This document shows positions 33,475 through 44,744 of a stretch of DNA of 64,000 bases, one piece after another. Positions within the stretch are counted from its first letter, which is position 1, and each line of letters begins with the position of its first letter. This stretch comes from Fistulifera solaris. Lineage: Eukaryota > Bacillariophyta > Bacillariophyceae > Naviculales > Stauroneidaceae. The DNA is taken from contig AP026173.1 of NCBI GenBank assembly GCA_030295235.1, positions 124,001-188,000 on the forward strand. Direction: 5' to 3'. Under the pieces are notes generated by a model. That model made no database searches, was not told the DNA's origin, and saw only the letters and a program-made list of their open reading frames with translations. The position numbers and the translations under genes were made by a program.

Positions 33475-35335
33475 GTTTTAGGTTTTTGCTCGTAGCTTTT
33501 GTAATTCATTTCATCTTGTATAGATTAAGGTGTTATTGCGACGTTATTGTTCATGCTCTTTTTCGTATCTGGAACGTCGTTTGTGGACAAGCCGACGAAT
33601 GACGAATTATGGAGAGGACCACTTATTATTCGTGACCCATGAAAGAATTACTCCAGGAGTGGGACCTTCAGCAATGGCTCAACACCTTTAGCTAGGTAGC
33701 ACCGCTCACAACTTACTTCCGTCTTTGTAATGAAAGCAAATCAGCAAACTAAAGAGTCACGGAATAACACTTCCATGATTTGAAAAAATTGTTTGCTTCA
33801 TAATTCATATTCTTGACGATAACGATAGAAAAACATCAAGCATCGAACCATGGTAACTCACGATTCAAGATCCCTAATAATACAATTGAAAATTGAATGC
33901 TCTAAAATCAGCGAGCTCCTTAGCAGTTGTATATTACACCATCACAACGGAACATTATTTATAGCTGGTATAGAAATGCAAAGTCGGAGAAGGGAACAAG
34001 ACGTCGCCGACTTTTGCTGGAACATTGGTCGTCGCCGTCAGCCAAAGAATAATCACCCACTCCTAGCATTTTCCTAGTGCACAGATGATTCATTTTCCTA
34101 TGAAGCAAAGCTTGAATCATCATGAATGAAGGAACGCTTTTTTGGAACGATTGCGTTCAATTGCATTCTTGTCATACATCGACGTGGCAGTGTCTCATGA
34201 AAAGTGAATGACGTGGAGATTATTCGTTTCAGAAATCTCGCATTAAGATCCGTCTTGCTTTTTGTCTTGGTCGAACGTTGTCCAGACTCCGCACGACTCA
34301 AATCTCAAATTTTCTCACTTCTCCGCAATACCTTACGCATAATTATTGATAAGTCCGCCGTTCAAAGTTGAAAGTTGGCAGTTGGCAGTTGCCCATTGCC
34401 CATTGCCCATTGCCCATGCCAGATGCCAGTTGTCATTCGGTTTAGACTTTAGACTATTAGACTACTGTACCGCATATCGCATACGAATTACGAATCGTCA
34501 TCGTCAACCGTAAACTGTCAACTGTCGACACTACAGTACATGTCCGTAACTGTCGTTGTCCATGGTCATGGTCCATGGTCCAAGGTCCAAGAATCATGCA
34601 TCATGCGTCATGCGATGCATTGATGTCTACGGAACATGACACATGACACAGAATAAATGACAAGGATGAAGGATGTAAAACTTATCAGGCCCAACTGGGT
34701 AGCAGTAAGCTGATAATATCTAGTGACTAGTGACTTTACATGATATGACGTAGATTCATTCGACATATTTGACATAAAACGGAAGTCTACAGTCTACATC
34801 TTGCGGATGTGCGAAATTCGAGAAATGAAAGTTCGAAGGGGATGACGGAATAGGAAATCCCGTTAACAGCAGGGTCAAGTGCTACTTTTTATTTTTTATT
34901 TCATAAAAATTCTATTGAAAGATTTAAAGGCGGCTGGAGTCTGGAGTCTGGAGTGACAAAATTTGGACCCCAATCCCCAATTCACGAATTCATGCAGAAA
35001 AGCAGAAAGTCCAGAAGGAGGTCCTCGTTCCTCGTCCTCGGTCTTCGGTCCTCGCTCATCATACTGAAATGTACTATGCAGTACACAGAACAAAAACATA
35101 AAGTTGTGACTGTGCTCTACTAAAATCTATTGGAATTCATTTTTACGATCAAACCCACACCAGACGAAAGCAACATAGGCCCCCGCCCCTTTTTTTTGCT
35201 CTTGTGTGTGATTATGGTGTGACTCCATGCATTTGATTGATAAAAACAAAACGGCAATCAACAAGAACATCATCAACAACAAGAAAGCAACAACTCACAT
35301 CAACTTCATTAGAATATAACTCATAAAATGCAACC
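33475..35335. other. Long intergenic region with cryptically simple sequence
   Basis: No gene is called in 1.86 kb. From about 34370 to 34640 the DNA is built from slipped, overlapping short motifs: GTTGGCAGTTGGCAGTTG, four copies of CCCATTG, GTCCATGGTCATGGTCCATG, and CATGCATCATGCGTCATGCG. Similar but weaker texture continues to about 35050 (GGAGTCTGGAGTCTGGAGT, TCCTCGTCCTCGGTC). Purine-poor leader sequence precedes the kinase start. Confidence 0.6.
34370..34640. repeat. Cryptically simple sequence with a CCCATTG heptamer run
   Basis: Short motifs repeat with slippage: CAGTTGG near 34375-34390, CCCATTG four times near 34391-34420, and CATGGTC/CCAAGGTC near 34560-34590. No unit is long enough to be a classical satellite. 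Confidence 0.6.
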
Positions 35336-36568
35336 ATGGGCTTCGTAACAGTCAAACAAGCTCCTGACCCGAGTCAGTTCGAGAAGAATGAACCGACTTC
35401 GAACTCGCAAACGTCCATGAGCGCCACCATCGAGCTCAGCAAATTGGACTATAAACTCGATGGAAAGACCGCCAAACAACTAGTACGCCACATGGAAAAG
35501 ACCTTGGGAATCCGTCGTAACCAAGATCTTTCGGAAGCATCATCGGCTCGCACACTGAAACGACCCAGCCGTTCGCTGTTCTTGACGCGTCAAGAACTCC
35601 AAGTCGGAAAGCCCATTGCACGGGGAGGCTTTGGTGTGGTCCATCACGTGGAGTCGTCCCAACTTCATCCGGCCCAACAATATGTCATCAAAACCGTCTA
35701 TCCCTGCAAATCGTCGCGCAGCGTTCTCCAAGCCATATCGCAATTGTATAAGGAAGAATATTTTCTGTCCCAGCTCAAACACAAACACATCATCCGTTTG
35801 GAAGGATGTTCGCACGATGGCTTTCACAGTATCTATCATGAGAAACAAATGGATGCCTTCTTCTTGGTGTTGCCGTATCTACCGGAAACACTGACGGAAC
35901 GGATTGCGAAATGGAAGAAACAAAAACAAGATTCACCGAAACGAAGTCCGCTCCGTTTGACATTGAAACGGAGAAGTGAGTTCGAACTGTACCGAGAAAT
36001 GTATGCGGAACAATTGCAAGTGGCCATTGATATTGCTTCGGCGATGGAGTATTTGCACGAGAATCGAATCGTCTTTCGTGACCTCAAACGTAAGTTTCAA
36101 ATGTCGACGTCTCTTTATTTGTTCTTGCCATCATTCTCATTCTTTCTGCCGATTGCAGCGGACAACATTGGTTTCGACCAAACGGGTTGTGTCAAACTGT
36201 ATGACTTTGGATTGGCGGTGCAGTTGGCACCCGACAGTGACTTGGACGATGTTTGCGATCATTTGGTCGGCCGGGTCGGAACACACCGCTACATGGCGGC
36301 CGAAGTTTTGTGTGGACAAAAATACAATGTGAAAGCCGATGTGTTTTCGTTTACCTTGTTGTTGTGGCAAATTTTGACGTTGGAGAAACCCTTTGGTACC
36401 ATGTGCGAAGGTACGGTGTACGGCGATCGTCCCAAAGTTCCCAAAGAGTGGCCCACGGATTTGAAGCGCATTCTCGAGCGCGGCTGGTCGACGGATTTGT
36501 CGGAGCGGCCGCACATGAAAGAAATGGTGTACGCATTGGAGGATTTGAAACGACGGATCTATGAGTAA
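35336..36568 (+). CDS. TKL-like protein kinase
   Basis: Two exons (35336-36089, 36159-36568) encode 387 residues. The kinase domain starts near residue 84: glycine loop GKPIARGGFGVVHHVESS, Lys in QYVIKTVYP, catalytic loop FRDLKPDN (His of HRD replaced by Phe), DFG in KLYDFGLAV, and GTHRYMAAEV in place of GTxRYMAPEV. VFSFTLLLWQILTLEKPF and the C-lobe Arg in LSERPHMKEM fit tyrosine-kinase-like Ser/Thr kinases. A basic insert (KWKKQKQDSPKRSPLRLTLK) lies between the lobes. The N-terminal 83 residues have no known domain. The 69-nt intron is in frame and free of stops; splicing is inferred because it restores the DLKPDN motif. Target and pathway are unknown. Confidence 0.85.
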   Translation: MGFVTVKQAPDPSQFEKNEPTSNSQTSMSATIELSKLDYKLDGKTAKQLVRHMEKTLGIRRNQDLSEASSARTLKRPSRSLFLTRQELQVGKPIARGGFGVVHHVESSQLHPAQQYVIKTVYPCKSSRSVLQAISQLYKEEYFLSQLKHKHIIRLEGCSHDGFHSIYHEKQMDAFFLVLPYLPETLTERIAKWKKQKQDSPKRSPLRLTLKRRSEFELYREMYAEQLQVAIDIASAMEYLHENRIVFRDLKRKFQMSTSLYLFLPSFSFFLPIAADNIGFDQTGCVKLYDFGLAVQLAPDSDLDDVCDHLVGRVGTHRYMAAEVLCGQKYNVKADVFSFTLLLWQILTLEKPFGTMCEGTVYGDRPKVPKEWPTDLKRILERGWSTDLSERPHMKEMVYALEDLKRRIYE

Positions 36569-36650
36569 ATGTGACGTGGGGTTGAATCATTGTATAGTCT
36601 ACAGTCGTTTGTAACGCGTTTAGAATTTGTAAAAATGGTTGTTCATCGTT

Positions 36651-37575
36651 TTAGTTTCGATTTCGACGATAGGGCAGTTCCACTTTGTACAGTTCGGGCC
36701 ACCATTTTCCGGTAACCCAATATTGATCTTCGGTACCCGGAACGAGCGCAATGCCGTTCAAGGCGCCCACATTGGAATACTGTTCCGTTAATTTCGTATA
36801 AAGGGGACGAAGATTGTATTGTGCCAAGACACGTCCCGTCTCGGGATCGATGCGGACAATCCGTTTCGTTCCCAACACATTCGCCAGCAGCGTGTCGGAA
36901 AGGGGATCGTATTCCAATTCGTTCAACAAAAGGCACCTGTAGGGGAAACGGAAACAATTGTCCGACACGGACGCGTTTGATTTCTTGCAAAGTAGACTTG
37001 TCCCATATATGCAACACACGAGAACCGTCACTGACAATGAATGTATTCTTTCGTACCGTGATTCCCCATCCTTGATTTCGTTTGGTGGAAAACGAGAAGG
37101 ATGACACTTGTGTCAAGGTATCTCGATCATAAATAAATCCGGTTTTTTCTTTCCACGTCAATTGAATGATGCGTGAATTGTTGTTTTCGTCCGAATACAG
37201 CGCAATCCCTTCTCCAAAGTATTGTTCCGGCAACGTCGTGGATTGTTGGACAATTTGTCCCGTCGTGACATCAATTTTCCGCAGGTTGGATTCCCCGTAC
37301 AAGCCGGTCCCTTCGTATAACGTCAAACCATCGGCAGCCGCCACCAAGCCTTGCGTCCAGGCATTCGGGTCATGTGGTATTGTTTGCAATACAGTAACTT
37401 GATGTCCGAAGCGGAGCAGTGATCGATCTTGTGGCGTTGTTCGAGAAGTCGTTGAGTCATTTTTGGGTGGAATAATGAATCCGCCGACGATGATGTAGAA
37501 TACCAAGATGACGACAGTTGTGGTCAACCAGATGATCTGGATAACGTTACGCGGCGGTTGTTCCTCTTGTTTCAT
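36651..37575 (-). CDS. Glutaminyl-peptide cyclotransferase (plant/bacterial QC type), one frameshift
   Basis: Forms pyroglutamate at protein N-termini; the family is a five-bladed beta-propeller. About 307 residues start at ATG 37575. A signal-anchor near residues 12-36 (IIWLTTTVVILVFYIIVGG) predicts a Golgi or ER lumen enzyme. Family motifs in order are NAWTQGL, YGESNLRKIDVTTG, YFGEGIALYSD, IQLTWKEKTGFIYDRDTL, NQGWGITV, FIVSDGSRVLHIWD, LNELEYDPLSDTLLANV, VRIDPETGRV, LNGIALVPG and YWVTGKWWPELYKVELP. A one-base insertion at the A run 36928-36931 shifts the frame between LQVP and LLNELEY. The gene lies convergent with the kinase at 35336. Confidence 0.88.
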
Positions 37576-38179
37576 AATGCTGGTCCTTCGGAGTTCACTG
37601 ACGTTCCTAGAAATGAAATAATGACAGCCTTCTTCGGCAATCTGTTTGAACGAACATGCCGAATGTGATATTTTGTGTGAAACGATGATGTTCGCGGAAA
37701 ACTCGACCGTTCGAAGTTTTAGCGATTAAACGATTCATGTCGTTGTGGCACTGTTTGGCGCTCGCGCTTGGATCCATAATCTATATCTCTTTTGCGTGTC
37801 GCAAAGTGATTGAAATCCGCCGGCAGTTTCTATGTTCGTGCGACACTTTGAATACCGTTTCCTATTCTCCAGGGTACATTTTGCATTGGAGTTCGTTCGA
37901 AACTTCCGGAATTTCTTAGGGCCGGCGATGACGTGGCTTCTTGTACTACTGCGCGCAGTGGACCCCGTTCCTACAGTATAGTTCACAGTATGGTCTTTTT
38001 TCGTCCTCGCTTTTCTCCTTCCAAAACCTTCGGCGTTTACCAGGTACCTTTGTGATGCTTTCTCATTATCTCTCACAAACACACCGACATCCACAATTGT
38101 TCTAAAAGCGAGAATAAACTGACTTATTCTCTCTCTTCTATCTATCTATCTTGTCTTTTTGTCGCTTTTTTCAACAAGA
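37576..38179. other. Intergenic region upstream of NiR
   Basis: Divergent promoter space between glutaminyl cyclase (-) and nitrite reductase (+). A TATCTATCTATC run sits about 35 bp before the NiR start. No gene is seen. Confidence 0.4.
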
Positions 38180-39991
38180 ATGATTTTCCGAAGACTTGCT
38201 TTATTTCCCATCACGGTGACGGCGTTCTCAGCGACTGTGATGACGAAAAAACCGACGGGCACGTCGTTTCTGCCGGAAGAGACCATCGCACGGGCCAAAA
38301 CCGGTTCTCCCATTGAAAAGATTAAATTAGAAAAAGATGGGAGTGCGGCATGGGTGGATGTATATGAATATGCTCGTAAGATACGAGAAGGAGAAATGAC
38401 TTGGGAAGAAGTCGAAAAGGCCGATTTGGATACGGTAAGGTTTCTTTGATTTCGTCGTCGTCGACATGACACACCCGCTTGTTTTTTCTTTTTTGTTTCT
38501 GTCTCTCACACACACAATTCGTTTCATACTTACAACAGCGCCTCAAATACGTCGGCATGTTACATCGCAACAAACGAACACCGGGACAATTCATGATGCG
38601 TCTCAAAGTACCCAACGGTATTGTCAATAGCGATCAAATGCGCTTTTATGCGTCGTGTGTAGAGAAATACGAAAATGGCTGTGTCGATATCACGACGCGT
38701 CAAAATATACAGTTGCGGGGCGTCCGATTGGAGCATGCCGATGCCATTATTGAAGGACTGCACGCCCGGAATCAAACGTCCTTTCAAAGTGCCCTCGACA
38801 GTGTCCGCAATGTCGTTGGCAGTCCCTTGGCGGGCATTGACGACCAGGAACTGGTCGATACGCGCGCCTTGTGCAACGCCATTAACGACTTGATCAGTTT
38901 GGATCCGGTCACACAAACCCGCGGCAACCCCGCGTACGCCAATTTGCCCCGCAAATTCAATATTGCCATTTCCGGTTCCCGGGATGATTATGCGCATACA
39001 CACATCAATGACATTGGCTTGGTTCCGGTACCGCACGCACAAAGCGGTGTCATGGGATTCAATGTCGTGTTGGGTGGGTACATGTCCATTAAACGGGTCG
39101 CGGAAAGTGTGGATGCGAATATGTGGATTCCGGCGGATCGGAACAGTGTCGTGACACTCTGTGAAGCCGTTTTACGTCTCTTTCGGGATGAATCCGATCG
39201 AAAAGATCGTCAAAAAGCGCGCCTCTTGTGGTTAGTGGAAAAGTACGGTGTCGCAGAATTCAAAGAAGCTGTCGCCAAGGAAGTCCAAAGCTACCAACGC
39301 GGAGTGACCATTGAAGACGCGCAACCATTGCCGACGACACCCTTTCAACGCCGAGAATTGTTGGGGGTTCATCCGCAACCACAAGAAGGAAAAAATGCGC
39401 GTCGGGATCCTCGTCCCCGTAGGGCGTTTGAGTGCCACGGAATGTCGACAATTGGCCGATCTTGCCGATCAATACTCGGGTGGTGAAATCCGATTGACCG
39501 TGGAACAAAATGTCATTTTGCCCAATGTCGATGCCACCCAAATCGATGCCTTGTTACAAGAACCGGCATTGCAGGACGACTCGCGCTTTCGAGTGAATCC
39601 GGGTTTGATTGAAGGCAATGTGGTGAGCTGTACCGGTGCGGAATTCTGTGGCCTCGCATTGATTGAAACCAAAGCCAATGCGGTCGCCATGGGTCAAGAA
39701 CTCGAAAAGTTGGTGAAAGTGGATCGTCCGATTCGCATTCATTGGACCGGCTGTCCCAATTCGTGTGCCCAAGTTCAAGTCGCCGACATTGGCATCATGG
39801 GAGCCCCGGCCCGAAAAGAAATTGACGGTAAGAAAGTGGCCGTCCCGGGATGCAAGATTTTTGTCGGTGGACGCATCGGGGAAGATGCCCATTTGGCCAT
39901 TGATCCGGTCCAAGAGGCGGTACCACTGGAAGACCTGATTCCGGAATTGGTGAAAATCTTGAAGAGTGAATTCGGTGCCGTGGATGTTTAG
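38180..39991 (+). CDS. NIR: Ferredoxin-nitrite reductase, plastid-targeted (one frameshift)
   Basis: Reduces nitrite to ammonium in the plastid using siroheme and a 4Fe-4S cluster. Two exons (38180-38434, 38539-39991) give about 568 residues. The signal peptide MIFRRLALFPITVTA is followed by Phe (FSATVM), the diatom plastid signature. Substrate and siroheme regions include FMMRLKVPNGIVNSDQ, DITTRQNIQLRGV and PRKFNIAISGSRDDYAHTHI. The cluster cysteines are CTGAEFC and TGCPNSCAQVQVADIG (C-x5-C and C-x3-C). NAVAMGQELEKLVKVDRPIR supports NiR rather than sulfite reductase. One extra A in the run 39390-39395 shifts the frame between PQPQEGK and MRVGILVPVGRL; five As restore it. It is convergent with UBC9. 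Confidence 0.92.
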
Positions 39992-40250
39992 GAGATTACT
40001 AAGTTGAGTGATGACATGTATAAGCTTATAATGCGACGGTTCGTGATGAACTAAGTGTTCTAGTTCGTAATGTGGCTGAGGAGACAGTCAAACCCGCACT
40101 GCCTATCTAGAGATACTTCAACCGTAGCTTCGACATCACTACATACACAAAGCGCTCAATGAGTCTTACTATGTTAGTGAAAAGATGATTCCGGAACACT
40201 AGAATCACTAGAGCATTGCCGTGTACCTCATAGTAGTGCTCATCGTTTCG

Positions 40251-40819
40251 TTACGCCGCATACTTTCGCGCTTCTTCTTGCACGCGTCGCTTGTACTTTG
40301 GTCGATCTTTGACGTAGAGATTATAGGCTTCCGACTGTGCCGGACTATCGGGATTGGGTTCATCAAGCAAGTCTTGAATCCCCGTCAAAATTTGTCGAAT
40401 GTTAATGCCTGGACGCCAACCTTCTTCTTCGTTCAGAATCGACAAACACACGGTCCCGGAGGGATACACGTTGGGATGAAAGAGCGGGGGCGTAAATTTA
40501 CCTATTGAAAGTAGGGCAAAGAAAAGAAGCATGATAAGAAGAAGGATGGGTTTTAGAACGCACCGAGTCGCCTCAACTCTTCATTGTAGACCTTACATTT
40601 CGGAGGACGCGCCGGATAATCTTCCGGAAATTCCATAATCACTTTATAGACACCGCCTTCCCAATCCGTATTCTTCTTTCCCGGAATTCCCGCCGTCCAT
40701 CGGAACATATTCATCGATCCATCCGCCAACGTGTCGGGTTTCGCCCAAAAGCCCACGGGATGATTGCGTCGCCAGTCTTTGCGTTCTTCGCGCAAGCGTC
40801 CCATGGCAATGCCTGACAT
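40251..40819 (-). CDS. UBC9: SUMO-conjugating enzyme UBC9
   Basis: Two exons on the minus strand (40819-40597, 40501-40251) encode 157 residues, against 158 in human UBC9. The start [20 protein letters not shown] matches the family start. [20 protein letters not shown] and the E2 core [20 protein letters not shown] contain the catalytic Cys (PSGTVC). [18 protein letters not shown] and the tail [17 protein letters not shown] are typical. The intron uses a GTAAGG donor at phase 1 and rebuilds [13 protein letters not shown] across the join. It transfers SUMO to lysines, mainly in the nucleus. Confidence 0.95.
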
Positions 40820-41952
40820 TGTAAATGAGTAGTAGTGAAGAGAATACACGAATTAAAGAAAGGAAAGAGAGAAAGAGGTAGTCTTTCAAGAAGGAATGAT
40901 GATAAATAATTTTGAATGACAATAAGCAGCGCAATGCGACGATGCTTTCATCCGCTTCCGCCTCTTGCTTATTCATCCGCCGTTTGCCGCCGTTTTTGCC
41001 ATTGCGCGCTCGCGTGTCCGCCGCCGATCGATTTTCGTACTGCTTCAATCATCGTACCGGTACCCGAAAATATGTACAAAACAGAGAACTGGTTTTCAAA
41101 AGGGAGGTGCGTCGCGACGGTCCGTGTTCTTGTCCTTGTGCGGATGATCGGCTGGAATACTCTGGCTCACATTGCTTTTTTGTCTCCTGTAAAAAATTCA
41201 ACCTAAACAAAGCCGAACTGAAGAATACGGAGTATACTGGTATTACAGTCTGTTTTGGCAAAATCATAATTCATGACTGAGATGCAGTCGCAAGAAAAGG
41301 TCGTCTTCACTTTGGGGCCATAGTGAAAAAGCAGACAACGGTCCGCCAGGCTTTCGAGTTAAATGATCGACGCGTGCATTGCAGCGTATGCTTATCTTCA
41401 TTTCATCGCTGATTTACAGCTCAGCAAACGAGCACCATAATTTAGGTTTCACTCTGTGTCAAAGAAACTTGATTCGTGACTGAAACGCAGTCGTGGTATT
41501 GTTGAGTCGACACGTTCGGTCTAAATAGGAAAGTAAAACGATGATTCACAATATTTTTCGACGTAAAAGGTCGAGGCATGAATTGCTAGCGTTGCTGAAG
41601 ATTAAAGGATTGTGTTCAAGATCAATGTAGATTACTAGACTTGAAAGGTGACCGGAGGTAGCAATCATGTTGGGCAAAATCATAGATGCGTGACCGAAGG
41701 GCAGTCGTGGCACTAAATAATGGAAAACTCTTGTTGCGGTCGAAGACGATGCAAGCAAGCTTCTTACGCCAACAGATGAGCCAGACAATCGCATTGTATT
41801 TTGTAGTTAAAGAGGATTAAGAAAGGATCCTGGAGAGTAAAAAATATGGGAAGTAACACCTCTCTTTATTGGTGGATAAACTTTCTATTATTCTTCAAAA
41901 AATACTGTAACAAACAAGGTTTATATTTAAATAGCTAAAATGCAATCTATGA
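40820..41952. other. Intergenic region with three hairpin elements
   Basis: No gene is called in 1.1 kb. Three copies of the hairpin family lie near 41273-41291 (CATGACTGAGATGCAGTCG), 41475-41495 (CGTGACTGAAACGCAGTCGTG) and 41689-41709 (CGTGACCGAAGGGCAGTCGTG), about 200-215 bp apart. This matches the unit length of the tandem repeat at 24615. Confidence 0.65.
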
Positions 41953-44491
41953 TCAAGCGACTACCGGATCACGAGGAGGATCAACGACTAGCGCATCCTC
42001 TTCTTTCGTCTCTTGAGTAGTGGGATCGTGGTTGCGGAGAATAACAATATCATTCATGTCATCCGAAAGTAGATTGCTACTACGCCATCCATACGGAGCG
42101 TGGCCTTGTTTCTGCTGTTTCTGAGCCTCGGCTCGCGTCATGACCATGACCGTGTCACCTTCTTGTAATGAACCTTCCAGCAGTAAATAACTCAGTGGAT
42201 TTAACAATTCCTTGTTTAAGGTGCGCTTCAGTGGACGGGCTCCGTAGCGAATGTCGTATCCCATTTCGGCTAAGGCGTTCTTGGCATTCTCACTGATGTG
42301 TAGCTGCATGTTCTGGTTATTTTCGAGTCGTTCTGTGATTTGTGTCAAATTCATGTCCAAAATGGCGTTCATATTGTCACGTTGCAAACGATTGTAGATC
42401 ACCACTTCATCCATACGATTGAGTAGCTCCGGACTAAGTGTACCACGAACCACTTGCATAATAGCTTCTTGCACGGAAGGATCTGTGCTTTGCACTGAAT
42501 CGGGCAAGCCAGCGAGTGTCTGTGCTCCCATGTTACTCGTCATGATGCAAATCACATTGCGAAAATCCACCCGCCTCCCGTGAGCGTCCGTCAATCGGCC
42601 TTCATCGAAGAGCTGAAGCAGCAAATTCCACACGTCCGGATGTGCTTTTTCAAATTCATCCAATAGTAGCACTTGATAAGGTCGTCGGCGTACGGACTCC
42701 GTAAGGAAACCCGCCTCATCGTAGCCAATGTACCCGGGAGGTGCTCCAATGAGACGACTCACGGTATGCTTCTCTCCGTATTCGCTCATGTCAATACGAG
42801 TCATGGCGTTTTCGTCGTCGAATAAGAATTGCGCCAACGCTTTGGCTGTTTCTGTCTTACCGACGCCAGTAGGTCCCAAAAACAAAAAGTTGCCAAGCGT
42901 TCTATCGTGAGCTTGCAATCGGGTACGCGCCAAGCGAACGCAGTTGGCCACGGCTGTCAATGCGTGGTCTTGTCCCACGACACGTTGACGTAATTCATCT
43001 TCCAAATGAAGTAGTTTTTGAGATTCTTCTGCACCAGTTATTTTCGAAACGGGGATTCCGGTGTGTCGTGACACAATCGCCGCAATTGCCTCGGCTGTCA
43101 CGGCATCAGCGAGCATCTTGGGATGGGACGAGATGGTTTGTTCGACACGTTCTAATTCATGTTGCAAATTTGGAATGGTGGAATGCATCAATTCACCCGC
43201 TTTGGTAAAATTTCCTTGTCGACGAGCTTGTTCCAAGGCCACTTGAGCATCCTGCAAATCCGTTTGTAGCGTTTTGACACGTTCCAATTCCGCTTTTTCT
43301 GCTTCCCATTCTTGCGTCAATCGCGCTTGTTCGGCTTGAAGTTCTTTTACCTGCGCGGTTACTTCTTTGAGACGAAGAACCGATTTCGCGTCCTGCTCTT
43401 GTTCCAAAGCGCTCTTTTCAATTTGCTTCGTCAACAAGTTGCGTTCCACATTCCACAGCACTTCGGGTTTGCTTTCTTGTTCCAATCGAAGCCGGCTCGA
43501 CGCTTCATCAATGAGATCAATGGATTTGTCAGGTTGTTGTCGATCCGTCAAATAACGATCCGACAAATGCACCGCCGCCACCAAAGCTTCGTCTTGAATC
43601 CGCAACCCGTGATGCAGTTCATACGATGTCTTTATGCCACGCAAAATGCTCAATGTATCTTCAATATTGGGCTCGTTGACGTACACCGACTGAAACCGGC
43701 GCGCCAAAGCCGCATCTTTCTCTAAAATCCGATATTCATCCAAAGTGGTAGCTCCGACTAATTGCAAATCCCCACGCGCTAATGCCGGCTTCAACAGATT
43801 CCCCATATCCATACTCCCCTCACCTTTACCAGCACCCACCATGGTATGCAATTCATCCAAAAACAAAATCACATTCCCTTGGGCTTGCTCCACATCCCGC
43901 AAAACTCCTTTCAAACGTTCTTCAAATTGTCCCCGAACTCCCGCTCCCGCCATGAGTGCCGCTAAATCCAACGACAAGACTTTTTTGTGTTTCATACTTT
44001 CCGGTACATTCCCCGATTGGATGCGCGCCGCAATCGCTTCGGCAATCGCCGTTTTGCCCGTCCCGGCATTCCCAATCAAGACCGGATTATTTTTCGTCCG
44101 ACGGGCCAAAATTTGCAAACAACGTCGGATTTCTTCCTCACGACCAATTACGGGATCGAGTTTGTTTTGTGCCGCGAGTGCCGTTAAATCGACGGTGTAC
44201 TGTGAATAAAAAAAGAAATGAATGAGTGCGTGCGAAAACACTTTTCATAATTCTACAAAGTAGATTGACACAGAAGTAGTAACGTACCTGCTCCAAATAA
44301 TGACCCGCTTTGTTACTTTCTGGATGCATCCACGGAGGAAGCATGCCATTGTTGGAGGACAGGCATCGTGATGCGACTACGTGCGAAGACGGAAGCAATA
44401 AGCCATCGCTGTGAAGGATCCTCGGAGCGATCATTTGACAGGAAACCATCCGCACTGTGCGGGGGTTGCGAACCAGTCGCGACAATAGCAT
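41953..44491 (-). CDS. CLPB: ClpB/Hsp100 disaggregase, probably mitochondrial, without N-domain
   Basis: Two exons (44491-44288, 44199-41953; GTACGT donor, phase 0) encode 816 residues without a frame break. The first 68 residues are basic and amphipathic ([20 protein letters not shown]), a mitochondrial-type presequence. The ClpB N-domain is absent: the protein enters directly at [23 protein letters not shown]1 has Walker [14 protein letters not shown] and Walker [20 protein letters not shown]. The coiled middle domain follows (about residues 400-520) and marks it as ClpB rather than ClpA/C. NBD2 has [29 protein letters not shown] and the GYIGYDEAG pore loop. It probably rescues aggregated proteins with Hsp70 and DnaJ; the layout resembles yeast Hsp78. 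Confidence 0.92.
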
Positions 44492-44744
44492 TCTTTTCGT
44501 TGGATGTGATGAATAGGATCCTCAAAGACTGAAAGAATGAGCAAAACAATGAAGGAATGTATTCATGATCTTCAGGAGAAGTCGTGGAAATAATAATGCG
44601 AAGCCTTGTCGCTTGTCGTCGCAATCATGCGTGCGGGTGTCAAAAGGTGCGAACTGCCACGTGGAAGGTGGCAGTATAAGTAGTGTAGTAGTCATTAGCT
44701 TCCATGCGACGTGAGCACGGATCGTCCATTTCGCCTGAAAACCT

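Noticed and set aside
36928-36960. A short intron in glutaminyl cyclase ending CCCCTACAG
   Set aside because: The nearest usable donor would give an intron of only 30-40 nt, while a one-base change restores the family sequence directly.
662-39395. Programmed ribosomal frameshifting as the cause of the many frame changes
   Set aside because: Shifts occur in both directions, at A, T, C and G runs with no common slippery heptamer or downstream structure, and in unrelated housekeeping genes; sequencing error explains them more simply.
42960-43725. Plus-strand open frames within ClpB
   Set aside because: They are shadows of the intact ClpB coding sequence.
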